Assembly: GCA_023269365.1 (NCBI GenBank)
Contig: JAHFTN010000036.1
Location: 1-11,791 of the forward strand
Direction: 5' to 3'
DNA: 11,791 nucleotides
Source of the DNA: Chlamydiota bacterium
GTDB lineage: Bacteria > Chlamydiota > Chlamydiia > Chlamydiales > Rhabdochlamydiaceae
Both the position numbers and the translations under genes were made by a program. The notes beneath the pieces are model-generated. The model worked only from the letters and a program-made list of their open reading frames with translations. It searched no databases and was not told the origin of the DNA. Positions 5,728 to 11,718 of this stretch are shown here, in pieces; the first letter of the stretch is position 1; each line of letters opens with the position of its first letter.

Positions 5728-7593
5728 ATGGGTCTGTCTTTAAAAGCTAATAGCATTGACCGTATTCAACTCACAGGGGTCGATGAAGGCATATTTAACG
5801 AGTGCGAGAAGGGTCATAAGAACGAGTTCCTCTCAGTCACATCGAAAAGCATTACACAACTTGTTGAATCTGGAACCTTTATCAATATCTTTGGTCGATT
5901 TTTGCAGGAAAATTCTCGCTCTGATTCCGGTGAGGTCTCCTTTAAAATTGAACTCTCTTCTCACCACATTACAGTTATTAGGAATGATGGAAAGCGTAAG
6001 AAGACCACTTACAAAGATATAGATGTTGTCACTACAGCAATGCGCATTTATAATATGTGTTCGAATCAGTGCCATCGGCGCCTTTTCGATGATTCCTCTT
6101 CAGAGGAGTCCTCCTCCCAAAGCGGTAGAAGAACTTTTATTGAAGAAGACCCTGCTCCCCAGTATGTGTCTTCAATACCCGTTGGATTAACCCTTTTTTC
6201 TGAAAAGTCCTTTACCCAGCAAATTTTCTTTACCCAGCAAATTTCACTGTTTGCTGAGTTCGCAACTTCTGAACGAACCAATATGGAACTACGGGAAATT
6301 TTGTGCAGAAACCACATCGAAGGAAAACGTTCTTTCGAAACTATTCATAGAATCCAGTTAGCTCTTGAAATTCCAAGACCCTCTCCTCTACAACCCCTTG
6401 AAAATGCAATCGCTACACAAGAGAGAAAAGACCTGGAAACAGCAGAATCTCCTCCACGAGAAAAGATCACAAATGAGGCCGAGACGGAGCTCTTTATGAT
6501 TGCTGCCCAAGAACAAATTGCTGTCGCTACTCTCAGCGCCCATTCAGCACAAAGAGCACTGCAAATTAACATCGCTATTCAAAACGAATTTAAGGAAGAG
6601 GCTCTTGCAGCACTCGAAATACAAAAACGACAGATCGCGCGACTTCATCTGCAAATTCTACATTACAATCATTTAAAATCCTTGTACCAGCAACTGCTTT
6701 TAGCCCAGCAAAATCTACAAGGAGCCTACACAGCTAAATCCGCAGAAGTTCAAGCTCACCTCAAAGGCTCCCCAGCTCTCCTCGACAAAGACTCCCAAAC
6801 AGATCTAAAAACTGAAAATACGGAACTAGCTCAGGGGGGCATCACCTCAGAGCATCCTTCTTTGGATAACCTAGATCTTGTGGGAGATCCCCTAGACGGC
6901 CTAGCACAATCTTCTGCTTCACTAGATCCGAAAAGAAAAATTAATTTTATGCTGCCATCACGAGGGTTGCCTTCTGAAACAAACTATCTAGAAATGGTAC
7001 TAGCTCAAATGTTGCTTCTTACAACTCCTGCTTTTGAAGAGGAAGAATACAAATTTACTTGTAACTCCTCTGTCTATGTTTATAAAAACAATGGCAAATT
7101 CATTACCTCTAATTCACTTCCGACACAAATGTTTACAGGACTTTTCCCTAAAGCTAACAAATGCATTGCCTCGCTGTCTCGCAGCTATGAGGGAGTGTCT
7201 AAATCTCTGCATATACGCAGAGAAGGAGCCTCTTTAAAGACATTACCAGCTTACTTGCAGCAAGTTTATGTCACATCTTTTAGTCCTGAAAATATAGAAA
7301 AGACACGCAAACAAATAGCTGCTTTGGTTAAATTTCAAAAGGGAACTCCGTCTCAAGAAGAGATTAACTCTTTTCTAACCGACAATATCTACCCTTTGTT
7401 TCAGGGAAATCGAGCAAAAACCATTCTAAACATTGAGCTTGCCTTCCTAAAAACAAAGAACCCTACAGAAGATCTCAGAAACCTTCATTCAGCAGCCCAA
7501 AAACTTAAAGCCGTACTGAAGCAGGTTCTGGCTTGTATGAAGTTTACAGAAGAAGAAAAACCAAGAAGACGCTCTCATTCTCAAAGGGCCTGA
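5728..7593 (+). CDS. Unknown 621-residue protein with helical middle, possible effector
   Basis: I do not recognise the family. Visible parts: residues 13-115 look globular, with a probable beta segment around 69-95 (VSFKIELSSHHITVIRNDGK). A Ser/Glu-rich acidic stretch follows at 121-132 (DDSSSEESSSQS). A six-residue duplication (FTQQIF/FTQQIS) sits at 162-173. A long Ala/Gln/Leu/Glu-rich helical region, probably coiled coil, spans about 246-346. A low-complexity acidic linker covers about 350-400 and a second globular part about 410-605. The tail is basic (KPRRRSHSQRA). There is no signal peptide and no membrane segment. It has its own extended -10 promoter and its own terminator, so it is a single-gene unit. 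Codons look more A-rich than in its neighbours. A lineage-specific secreted effector is one possibility in this phylum, but nothing in the sequence proves secretion. Confidence 0.8.
   Translation: MGLSLKANSIDRIQLTGVDEGIFNECEKGHKNEFLSVTSKSITQLVESGTFINIFGRFLQENSRSDSGEVSFKIELSSHHITVIRNDGKRKKTTYKDIDVVTTAMRIYNMCSNQCHRRLFDDSSSEESSSQSGRRTFIEEDPAPQYVSSIPVGLTLFSEKSFTQQIFFTQQISLFAEFATSERTNMELREILCRNHIEGKRSFETIHRIQLALEIPRPSPLQPLENAIATQERKDLETAESPPREKITNEAETELFMIAAQEQIAVATLSAHSAQRALQINIAIQNEFKEEALAALEIQKRQIARLHLQILHYNHLKSLYQQLLLAQQNLQGAYTAKSAEVQAHLKGSPALLDKDSQTDLKTENTELAQGGITSEHPSLDNLDLVGDPLDGLAQSSASLDPKRKINFMLPSRGLPSETNYLEMVLAQMLLLTTPAFEEEEYKFTCNSSVYVYKNNGKFITSNSLPTQMFTGLFPKANKCIASLSRSYEGVSKSLHIRREGASLKTLPAYLQQVYVTSFSPENIEKTRKQIAALVKFQKGTPSQEEINSFLTDNIYPLFQGNRAKTILNIELAFLKTKNPTEDLRNLHSAAQKLKAVLKQVLACMKFTEEEKPRRRSHSQRA
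6211..6246 (+). repeat. In-frame 18-bp tandem duplication
   Basis: Two adjacent 18-bp units (6211-6228 and 6229-6246) share their first 16 bases, TTTACCCAGCAAATTT, and differ only in the last two. They encode FTQQIF and FTQQIS inside the unknown 621-residue protein. The frame is kept, and the low divergence suggests a recent slippage event. Confidence 0.85.
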
Positions 7594-7595
7594 AG

Positions 7596-7621
7596 AAGCC
7601 CTCGAGACCGAGGGCTTTTCC
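7596..7621 (+). terminator. Terminator after the 621-residue gene
   Basis: A 9-bp stem (AAGCCCTCG / CGAGGGCTT, loop AGAC) begins two bases after the TGA and runs into TTTTCCC. It lies 10-15 bases from the stop of the convergent yajC gene. On the minus strand the flank is only mildly T-rich (TTCTT), so any termination for yajC would be weaker. Confidence 0.75.
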
Positions 7622-7631
7622 CTATAATTAC

Positions 7632-8009
7632 TTAACGGATATCAGTAGCTTCTACGACTTTCTCATCGGAAGAGGCTTGCACATCGGTGATGGCAGCTTT
7701 AAGGAGCTCCATTTTAGCGCCTTCGTAAAGAGAGATGATGACGGTCTTGTCTTGCACTTTTACAATTGTCCCTACAATACCCATCGCTGTGATCTTATCC
7801 CCCTTTTTCATAGAACCACGCACCTGCTCTAGGGCTTTGCGCTTTTTCTGTTCTGGGCGCCAGAGGATGAAATAGAAAAATGCGAGTGCCACTGCAATCA
7901 TAATGAACGTCTGGATCATGCTGCTCTGAGCTGCCGCAGGAGCCGCTTCCCCTTCTGCAAAGAGGGGCGTCGAAAGAGCACTAGCGAGAACAAAAAATTT
8001 CTTATTCAT
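7632..8009 (-). CDS. yajC: Sec translocon accessory protein YajC
   Basis: Small inner-membrane subunit that associates with SecDF and SecYEG in protein export. The 125 residues are near the usual ~90-130. The N-terminus (MNKKFFVLASALSTPLFA) looks like a cleavable signal peptide, followed by an Ala-rich stretch. A single membrane helix spans about 31-49 (MIQTFIMIAVALAFFYFIL), and then comes the family signature FYFILWRPEQKKRK, here WRP where many members have IRP. The cytoplasmic domain carries MKKGDKITAMGIVGTIVKV, the usual KkGD-V-T-GGI-G-I block. It is the last gene of the hctA-rlmD-yajC row, 64 bp after rlmD. AAAGG lies 8 bases before the ATG. Confidence 0.93.
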   Translation of the reverse strand: MNKKFFVLASALSTPLFAEGEAAPAAAQSSMIQTFIMIAVALAFFYFILWRPEQKKRKALEQVRGSMKKGDKITAMGIVGTIVKVQDKTVIISLYEGAKMELLKAAITDVQASSDEKVVEATDIR

Positions 8010-8073
8010 AGTGTATACCTTTAAAAATGGGTGTGTTAACGGGGCACAGGATGCCCTAAATGCCTTAAGAGAA

Positions 8074-9441
8074 TCAAGGGGAAAGTGAGAGAAGAACGAT
8101 ATTTTCTATGTGGGGAGTATGGGGGAACTGGTCGATCGGCTGCAGCTTCTTAATGCAATAGCCAAAGGCTATAAGCTCTTGAACATTTGCAGCTTGCGTT
8201 TCGGGATTGCAGGAGATGTAAAGGATTTCTGGGGAGCTAAGAGTTTTGAGGTGAGTTAGCGCTATAGAATCAAGGCCTGTCCGCGGAGGGTCGAGGAGGA
8301 TGAGATCGGGAGGGGTGAAATCGAGGCGGTTCATAAGCTCTTGGAGCTTTTCTCCAACATCACCACAGAGGATTTCTAAATTGGATAGCCCATTGAGCTC
8401 TTTATTACTTTCGGCATCAAAGCAGGCGTGGGGGTTGATTTCAATCGAGGTGACCCTCTCTGCCATGGAGGCTGCGATGATGCCAAGGGTAGATGTGCCT
8501 GCATAGAGATCTAAGACGTGTTTTTTTGGCCAAGAGACCTTGCTAAAGGCCACTTTGTAGAGAACCTCTGCCTGAGCCGTATTAGGCTGAAAAAACGAGG
8601 TAGGAGAGATTTTAAAGAAAAAATCCCTCGAAAGGCTGAGCTTTTCTAACAAGTGGTCTTTTCCAAAGAGATGCATTTCAAAGAATTGAGTAGGAGACCC
8701 TTTATGGATCTGCTGGATGCGCAGAAAAATGCTGAGTGCTGACTTATCCGGAACAGAAGCTTTTACCGCTTCGATAAAGGTGTGAAGCTGCACGGGATTG
8801 AGTGCGTAATCGGGATTGCCAGAAACGGTGAGAAAAACGAGTTTGTCCCCCGTCCGTTTCCCTTCCCGCACGATGAGGGTTCTTAAAGATCCCGTATTAT
8901 CCATCTTATAAGCCAACAGGGAGCTGTTTTGCCACCAAGTGCGCACCTCTTTTAGCAACGCCGCATACCAAGGAGAAACGAGGTGGCACTCTATTAAATT
9001 AAAGACATGCCCGCGCGTCCCTGCTAAAATGAGGCCCAAGAAAAAGTCGCCCGCGCGATTTTGAGAAAAAGAAAACTCCATCTTGTTGCGGTATCCCCAA
9101 GGATCTTGACACGCGACAATCGGCTCACAAGGGATGGAGGGGAAAAGGGTTTTAACGCGCCTCTCTTTTTCTAGAAGCTGTTCTTGATACTGGATCTGCT
9201 GCCAGCTGCACCCTCCGCAAGAAGGGGCATGGGCGCAGCGAAGGGGCACGCGCAAAGGCGAAGGGGTCATCACTTCGAGAAGTGTGGCATGCCAAGTCGA
9301 GCGCTTTTTTTTCTGAAGTTTTACTTTAAGCGTATCGCCAGGAACTCCCCCAACGACTTCCATTTTAGAAGGGGTCGAGACTCCCCAGCCGCGTCGATTT
9401 AATCCCGTTACAGAAACTAAAACCTCCTCTTGACTTTTCAC
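8074..9441 (-). CDS. rlmD: 23S rRNA (uracil-5-)-methyltransferase, RlmD/RumA family
   Basis: SAM-dependent enzyme that makes 5-methyluridine in rRNA; RlmD acts on U1939 of 23S rRNA in E. coli numbering. The 455 residues are family-typical. Domains: an N-terminal TRAM RNA-binding domain (about 1-58) and a 4Fe-4S site from Cys69, Cys75, Cys78 (C-x5-C-x2-C, SCGGCSW) and Cys152. The methyltransferase fold follows, with FQPN (284-287), SAM motif DLYAGTSTLG (311-320; many members have DLFCG-G), DPPRTG (384-389) and the catalytic nucleophile Cys411 in YISCNP. The start codon is GTG and overlaps the stop of hctA as GTGA, so translation is probably coupled. Family members also include RlmCD and TrmA; the iron-sulphur cysteines and TRAM domain favour RlmD-like. 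In Chlamydia the equivalent gene is often called ygcA. Confidence 0.9.
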   Translation of the reverse strand: MKSQEEVLVSVTGLNRRGWGVSTPSKMEVVGGVPGDTLKVKLQKKKRSTWHATLLEVMTPSPLRVPLRCAHAPSCGGCSWQQIQYQEQLLEKERRVKTLFPSIPCEPIVACQDPWGYRNKMEFSFSQNRAGDFFLGLILAGTRGHVFNLIECHLVSPWYAALLKEVRTWWQNSSLLAYKMDNTGSLRTLIVREGKRTGDKLVFLTVSGNPDYALNPVQLHTFIEAVKASVPDKSALSIFLRIQQIHKGSPTQFFEMHLFGKDHLLEKLSLSRDFFFKISPTSFFQPNTAQAEVLYKVAFSKVSWPKKHVLDLYAGTSTLGIIAASMAERVTSIEINPHACFDAESNKELNGLSNLEILCGDVGEKLQELMNRLDFTPPDLILLDPPRTGLDSIALTHLKTLSSPEILYISCNPETQAANVQELIAFGYCIKKLQPIDQFPHTPHIENIVLLSLSP

Positions 9442-9659
9442 TCTCTCTTCTTCTTGAAGGAGCGTTTGGCCACTCGCTTACCTCCTCTTTCAGCCACCAT
9501 CGACTCTTTGCGAAACACTTTGGAGAGTTTAGCAAATTCGATAGACCCGGTACGAAGACGCTGAGCTGCCGCTTTATTCCCCTTAAATGCTTTTTCTAAA
9601 TCACGGCTCATTGCTCCTAAAAATTCCTTGAGCTCTGCCATCGTGTCTTTTAGAACCAT
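9438..9659 (-). CDS. hctA: Histone H1-like protein Hc1, short-tailed
   Basis: In Chlamydia, Hc1 binds DNA and RNA and condenses the nucleoid when reticulate bodies turn into elementary bodies. This 73-residue protein keeps the N-terminal Hc1 domain almost throughout: MVLKDTMAEL, DLEKAFKGNKAAAQRLRT, SIEF, and RKESMVAERGG. Chlamydia trachomatis Hc1 is about 125 residues because of a long Lys/Ala-rich tail; here the tail is just KRVAKRSFKKKRE. The stop codon is intact and overlaps the GTG of the methyltransferase gene, so the short form is organised, not obviously broken. AGAGGAG sits 8 bases before the ATG. First gene of the unit hctA-rlmD-yajC, the same order as in C. trachomatis from memory. 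The predicted 5' end of its message is a strong hairpin. Confidence 0.88.
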   Translation of the reverse strand: MVLKDTMAELKEFLGAMSRDLEKAFKGNKAAAQRLRTGSIEFAKLSKVFRKESMVAERGGKRVAKRSFKKKRE

Positions 9660-9675
9660 ATCGATCTCTCCTCTG

Positions 9676-9709
9676 ACTGGAATTGTACCCCAATGGGTAC
9701 AATTCCAGT
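9676..9709 (-). promoter_or_regulatory. 5'-leader hairpin of the hctA-like gene
   Basis: A perfect 15-bp stem (ACTGGAATTGTACCC with its complement, loop ATTG on the minus strand) ends one base before the AGAGGAG ribosome binding site at 9669-9675. The predicted transcription start lies at about 9710, so the message would open with this hairpin. There is no T-run. Possible roles are message stabilisation, control of ribosome access, or a DNA operator between the divergent genes. Hc1 translation in C. trachomatis is held down by the small RNA IhtA; whether this leader has a related role is unknown. Confidence 0.65.
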
Positions 9710-9716
9710 TTAAGAG

Positions 9717-9745
9717 AGTTTACAGAAGAAAAAGAGATTTTGCAA
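9717..9745 (-). promoter_or_regulatory. Candidate promoter of hctA-rlmD-yajC
   Basis: On the minus strand, TTGCAA (9740-9745) and TAAACT (9717-9722) are separated by exactly 17 bp; each matches four of six consensus bases. The start would fall at about 9710, right at the base of the leader hairpin. The -35 hexamer TTGCAA is its own reverse complement and also serves as the candidate -35 for the gene on the other strand. Confidence 0.5.
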
Positions 9746-9767
9746 AGCAAAATCCCCCTTTTATGGT
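9740..9767 (+). promoter_or_regulatory. Candidate promoter of the class IV aminotransferase gene
   Basis: TTGCAA (9740-9745) is followed after 16 bp by TATGGT (9762-9767). An alternative -10 is TATACG at 9767-9772 with TGG before it (extended -10). The -35 sits inside an 8-bp inverted repeat, GATTTTGC-AAA-GCAAAATC (9736-9754), which could be a protein-binding site acting on both divergent genes. Confidence 0.4.
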
Positions 9768-9793
9768 ATACGTGTGTCTAAAAAAGGATCCCC

Positions 9794-10651
9794 ATGTACT
9801 ACGTTAACGGGCGCTATGTGAAAAAAGAAGACGCCCTTATCTCCGTATTGGATTTAAGCGTGCTCAGAGGCTTTGGCGTCTTTGATTATCTGCGCACCTA
9901 CCAGGGGCGCCCGTTCCACTTAGAAGAGCACCTCATGCGCCTGCGCTATTCTGTAGAACAGTTGGGCATGGAATTGCCCTTGTCTTTTGCTGAAATTGAA
10001 ACCATTGTCCTGCGTTTAAAAGAATTAAATAGCCTCTACGAAGCTAGCATTAAAATTATAGTGACAGGGGGCATCAGTGACGATCAGTTTATCCCCCATC
10101 AAAAACCCACGCTTATCATCTTGGTTTCCCCTTTAAAGGCCTATGCACAAGAATGCTTTACTCAAGGGATCGATGTCATTACAACACAACTCAGTCGCAG
10201 CTTGCCCATGAGTAAAACGATCCAGTACACTCCTGCCATCGTCGCCCTACAAAAGAGCCGGGCCAAAGAAGCGCTTTATCTCAATACCCAAGGAGAGATC
10301 TTGGAAGCGACGACAAGCAATTTCTTTGCTTTTAAACAAAAGACCCTCTACACCTGTAACTCAGAAGAGATCCTCATGGGAATTACAAGAGAGGTAGTGC
10401 TACAACTTGCAACACCCCTTTTTCCTCTAGAGCTGCGCTCTATTCGCTATGAAGAGCTTCCAGAGATCGATGAGGCTTTTATCACCGCAAGCAATAAAGA
10501 AGTCATGCCCGTCATCTCCATCGATGGGATCCCCATCGGAAATGGGCAAGTGGGCCCCTTAACAGAGCAGCTCATGTGCCTTTTTCACTCCTACACAAAA
10601 CAAGAATCATGGCCTTTTCTCAACATCTCCAGATACGCTCTAAATCCTTAA
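9794..10651 (+). CDS. Class IV PLP-dependent aminotransferase or lyase
   Basis: Fold-type IV PLP enzyme, a family that includes branched-chain aminotransferase (IlvE), D-amino-acid aminotransferase and aminodeoxychorismate lyase (PabC). The 285 residues fit all of these. The N-terminus (YYVNGRYV, then LSVLRGFGVFDYLRTY) is typical. The PLP Schiff-base lysine is most likely Lys141 in MSKTIQYTPAIVALQKSRAKEA. Glu171 in EATTSNFFAF is the conserved residue facing the pyridine nitrogen. GITRE (196-200) and TASNKEVMPV (231-240) complete the cofactor pocket. Substrate choice cannot be read safely from the sequence, so no gene symbol is given. Chlamydia species use CADD for p-aminobenzoate and lack typical pabC, so a folate role would be notable here. 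ATG follows AAAAAAGGA with 5 bases between. Divergent from hctA. Confidence 0.85.
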   Translation: MYYVNGRYVKKEDALISVLDLSVLRGFGVFDYLRTYQGRPFHLEEHLMRLRYSVEQLGMELPLSFAEIETIVLRLKELNSLYEASIKIIVTGGISDDQFIPHQKPTLIILVSPLKAYAQECFTQGIDVITTQLSRSLPMSKTIQYTPAIVALQKSRAKEALYLNTQGEILEATTSNFFAFKQKTLYTCNSEEILMGITREVVLQLATPLFPLELRSIRYEELPEIDEAFITASNKEVMPVISIDGIPIGNGQVGPLTEQLMCLFHSYTKQESWPFLNISRYALNP

Positions 10652-10870
10652 TAGTAAACGCAATAAAACTTAAAAAAATCTTCGCCCTCCACTAAATTTA
10701 TGTTTTAAGTAGACAACCATCCCCAGGTTTGTTAACTTCGTTTATAAGTTAAAGTGTTTTGAGTCTTTCAGAGCAACTTTAACTTGTTTTGTTAGTTGAG
10801 CCCGAGTCCCTTTTCCTAGCGCAGCTGGTGATTAGATCCCGAGTCAACATTAAATTATCGGTAACTATGA
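10652..10870 (+). promoter_or_regulatory. Leader/intergenic region with mutually exclusive hairpins (10732-10785)
   Basis: No gene is visible here. Three segments can pair in two competing ways. TTAACTT (10732-10738) pairs with AAGTTAA (10746-10752), while the same second segment, extended to AAGTTAAAGT (10746-10755), pairs perfectly with ACTTTAACTT (10776-10785), which is followed by GTTTTGTT. This is the layout of an attenuator or a weak terminator for the upstream gene. Further on, CCCGAGTC occurs twice (about 10801 and 10838), and GTTGA/TCAAC brackets the stretch 10794-10847. A possible promoter for the next gene is TCAACA (10843-10848) and TATGAC (10866-10871), 17 bp apart, not strong. 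Confidence 0.4.
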
Positions 10871-10900
10871 CTTAAAGACCACTGCGAGTGGATCTTTAAG
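10871..10900 (+). promoter_or_regulatory. Hairpin just upstream of the RRM gene's ribosome binding site
   Basis: CTTAAAGACCACT (10871-10883) pairs over 13 bp with AGTGG-A-TCTTTAAG (10887-10900), with loop GCG and one bulged A. It ends eight bases before the GGAG (10909-10912) of the RNA-binding protein gene. GGATCTTT occurs twice in tandem (10890 and 10900), so a slipped pairing that reaches toward the ribosome binding site is possible. Temperature- or protein-dependent control of translation is an inference. Confidence 0.55.
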
Positions 10901-10916
10901 GATCTTTTGGAGAATT

Positions 10917-11276
10917 ATGAATCAAGCATCAAATAAAAAACTGTACGTTGGAAGCCTTCCTTTTAGTTCAACTGAAGAAGAACTTCATGAGCTATTTTCT
11001 GCCTTTGGCCCTATCTCTTCCGTACGTATCGTCACTGACAAATTCACTGGCATGTCTAAAGGCTTTGGCTTTGTAGAGATGGAAAATGGAGATGACGCTA
11101 AAAAAGCAGTTGAAGGATTGAATGGAAAAGCGCTTAACGGCCGTACACTGATCGTGAACGAAGCTCGCCCAGAACAACCACGTGCTCCTCGTACCGGCGG
11201 CGGTAGAGATGATCGTGGTGGGGGTGGGGGTTTCCGTAACGGCGACCGTCCTTCCCGCCCACGTCGTGAATATTAA
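10917..11276 (+). CDS. Small RRM RNA-binding protein with Gly/Arg-rich tail
   Basis: Binds single-stranded RNA through one RNA-recognition motif. The 119 residues contain RNP2 (LYVGSLPF, 9-16) and RNP1 (KGFGFVEM, 48-55), each with the aromatic residues that stack on RNA bases (Tyr10; Phe50 and Phe52). The complete RRM spans about 8-83. The tail (about 86-119) is rich in Gly, Arg and Pro (TGGGRDDRGGGGGFRNG, then RPRREY), as in eukaryotic and cyanobacterial Rbp proteins and in the small RRM proteins of several bacterial phyla. It probably acts as an RNA chaperone in the cytoplasm, perhaps under stress. It forms its own transcription unit: structured leader before, strong terminator after. GGAG lies 4 bases before the ATG. 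Confidence 0.93.
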   Translation: MNQASNKKLYVGSLPFSSTEEELHELFSAFGPISSVRIVTDKFTGMSKGFGFVEMENGDDAKKAVEGLNGKALNGRTLIVNEARPEQPRAPRTGGGRDDRGGGGGFRNGDRPSRPRREY

Positions 11277-11297
11277 TCTTTAGATTCATGTTCTCAC

Positions 11298-11335
11298 AAA
11301 AAGCCAAGTGGCAGCAATGCCCCTTGGCTTTTTTT
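11298..11335 (+). terminator. Strong intrinsic terminator after the RRM gene
   Basis: GCCAAG-T-GGCA pairs with TGCC-C-CTTGGC, capped by a GCAA tetraloop, a stable GNRA type. A-rich and T-rich flanks extend the stem, and TTTTTTT follows the last pair of the core. Textbook rho-independent terminator. Confidence 0.92.
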
Positions 11336-11366
11336 ATCCCCTAACCTCTTAAAAATAAAGGTTGCT

Positions 11367-11678
11367 ATGTTTAGTTGCTGTGCTACTCCTCCCAAGTCCC
11401 CTCCTCCAAGAGAAATTCCCGCTTCTACGTTACTAGAAGAAGATAACGGAGAAGCGGCTCAAATTCCGAGGCACCCAACGTCTTCTGTGAACAACCCCTT
11501 TTTTGCTAAACCATTTGATAAGGTGGAAACTGAACCTTCCGAAACTCCAAACAACTCAACCCCTCCTGAGCCCAAATTCTTTTTTGCTACCCTACCTAAA
11601 TTCAGTCTTGACGATAAACCCCCACCGCCCCGTACTCCGCCAGTAATGCATTCTCTATACGAAAAAAAGAAGGCATAA
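11367..11678 (+). CDS. Unknown proline-rich 103-residue protein
   Basis: I do not recognise it. The protein is short and probably disordered: proline-rich runs (PPKSPPPRE, STPPEPK, DKPPPPRTPP), many Ser, Thr and charged residues, and no hydrophobic segment long enough for a membrane. Similar short pieces NPFFAKPFDK (about 43-52) and PKFFFATLPKF (about 69-79) may be linear binding motifs. The N-terminus MFSCC has two adjacent cysteines, which in a host cell could be lipid-modified; this is speculation. It is not a bacterial lipobox, as there is no signal peptide. AAAGG lies 5 bases before the ATG, supporting real translation. Its stop codon sits inside the T-tract side of the opposite-strand 5S terminator. 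Confidence 0.6.
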   Translation: MFSCCATPPKSPPPREIPASTLLEEDNGEAAQIPRHPTSSVNNPFFAKPFDKVETEPSETPNNSTPPEPKFFFATLPKFSLDDKPPPPRTPPVMHSLYEKKKA

Positions 11679-11708
11679 AAAAGCCTCAGGCTTTTTAGGG
11701 CCTGAGGC
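11677..11708 (-). terminator. rRNA operon terminator
   Basis: On the minus strand, GCCTCAGG and CCTGAGGC pair around a 10-base loop and are followed by TTTTTT (11677-11682), just after the 5S rRNA 3' end. The hairpin also follows the stop codon of the convergent proline-rich gene, but on the plus strand no T-run comes after it, so it would act mainly for the rRNA operon. Confidence 0.88.
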
Positions 11709-11718
11709 GGAAAGAAAA

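Noticed and set aside
8042..8056. Short hairpin GGGCA-CAGGA-TGCCC between rlmD and yajC
   Set aside because: Only five pairs, no T-run, and the two genes appear to be in one transcript.
10817..10848. tRNA-like stretch (TAGCGCAGCTGGT resembling a D-arm, then ATCCCGAGTC resembling a T-arm)
   Set aside because: No acceptor stem, anticodon arm or correct spacing; at most a chance likeness or a very decayed remnant.
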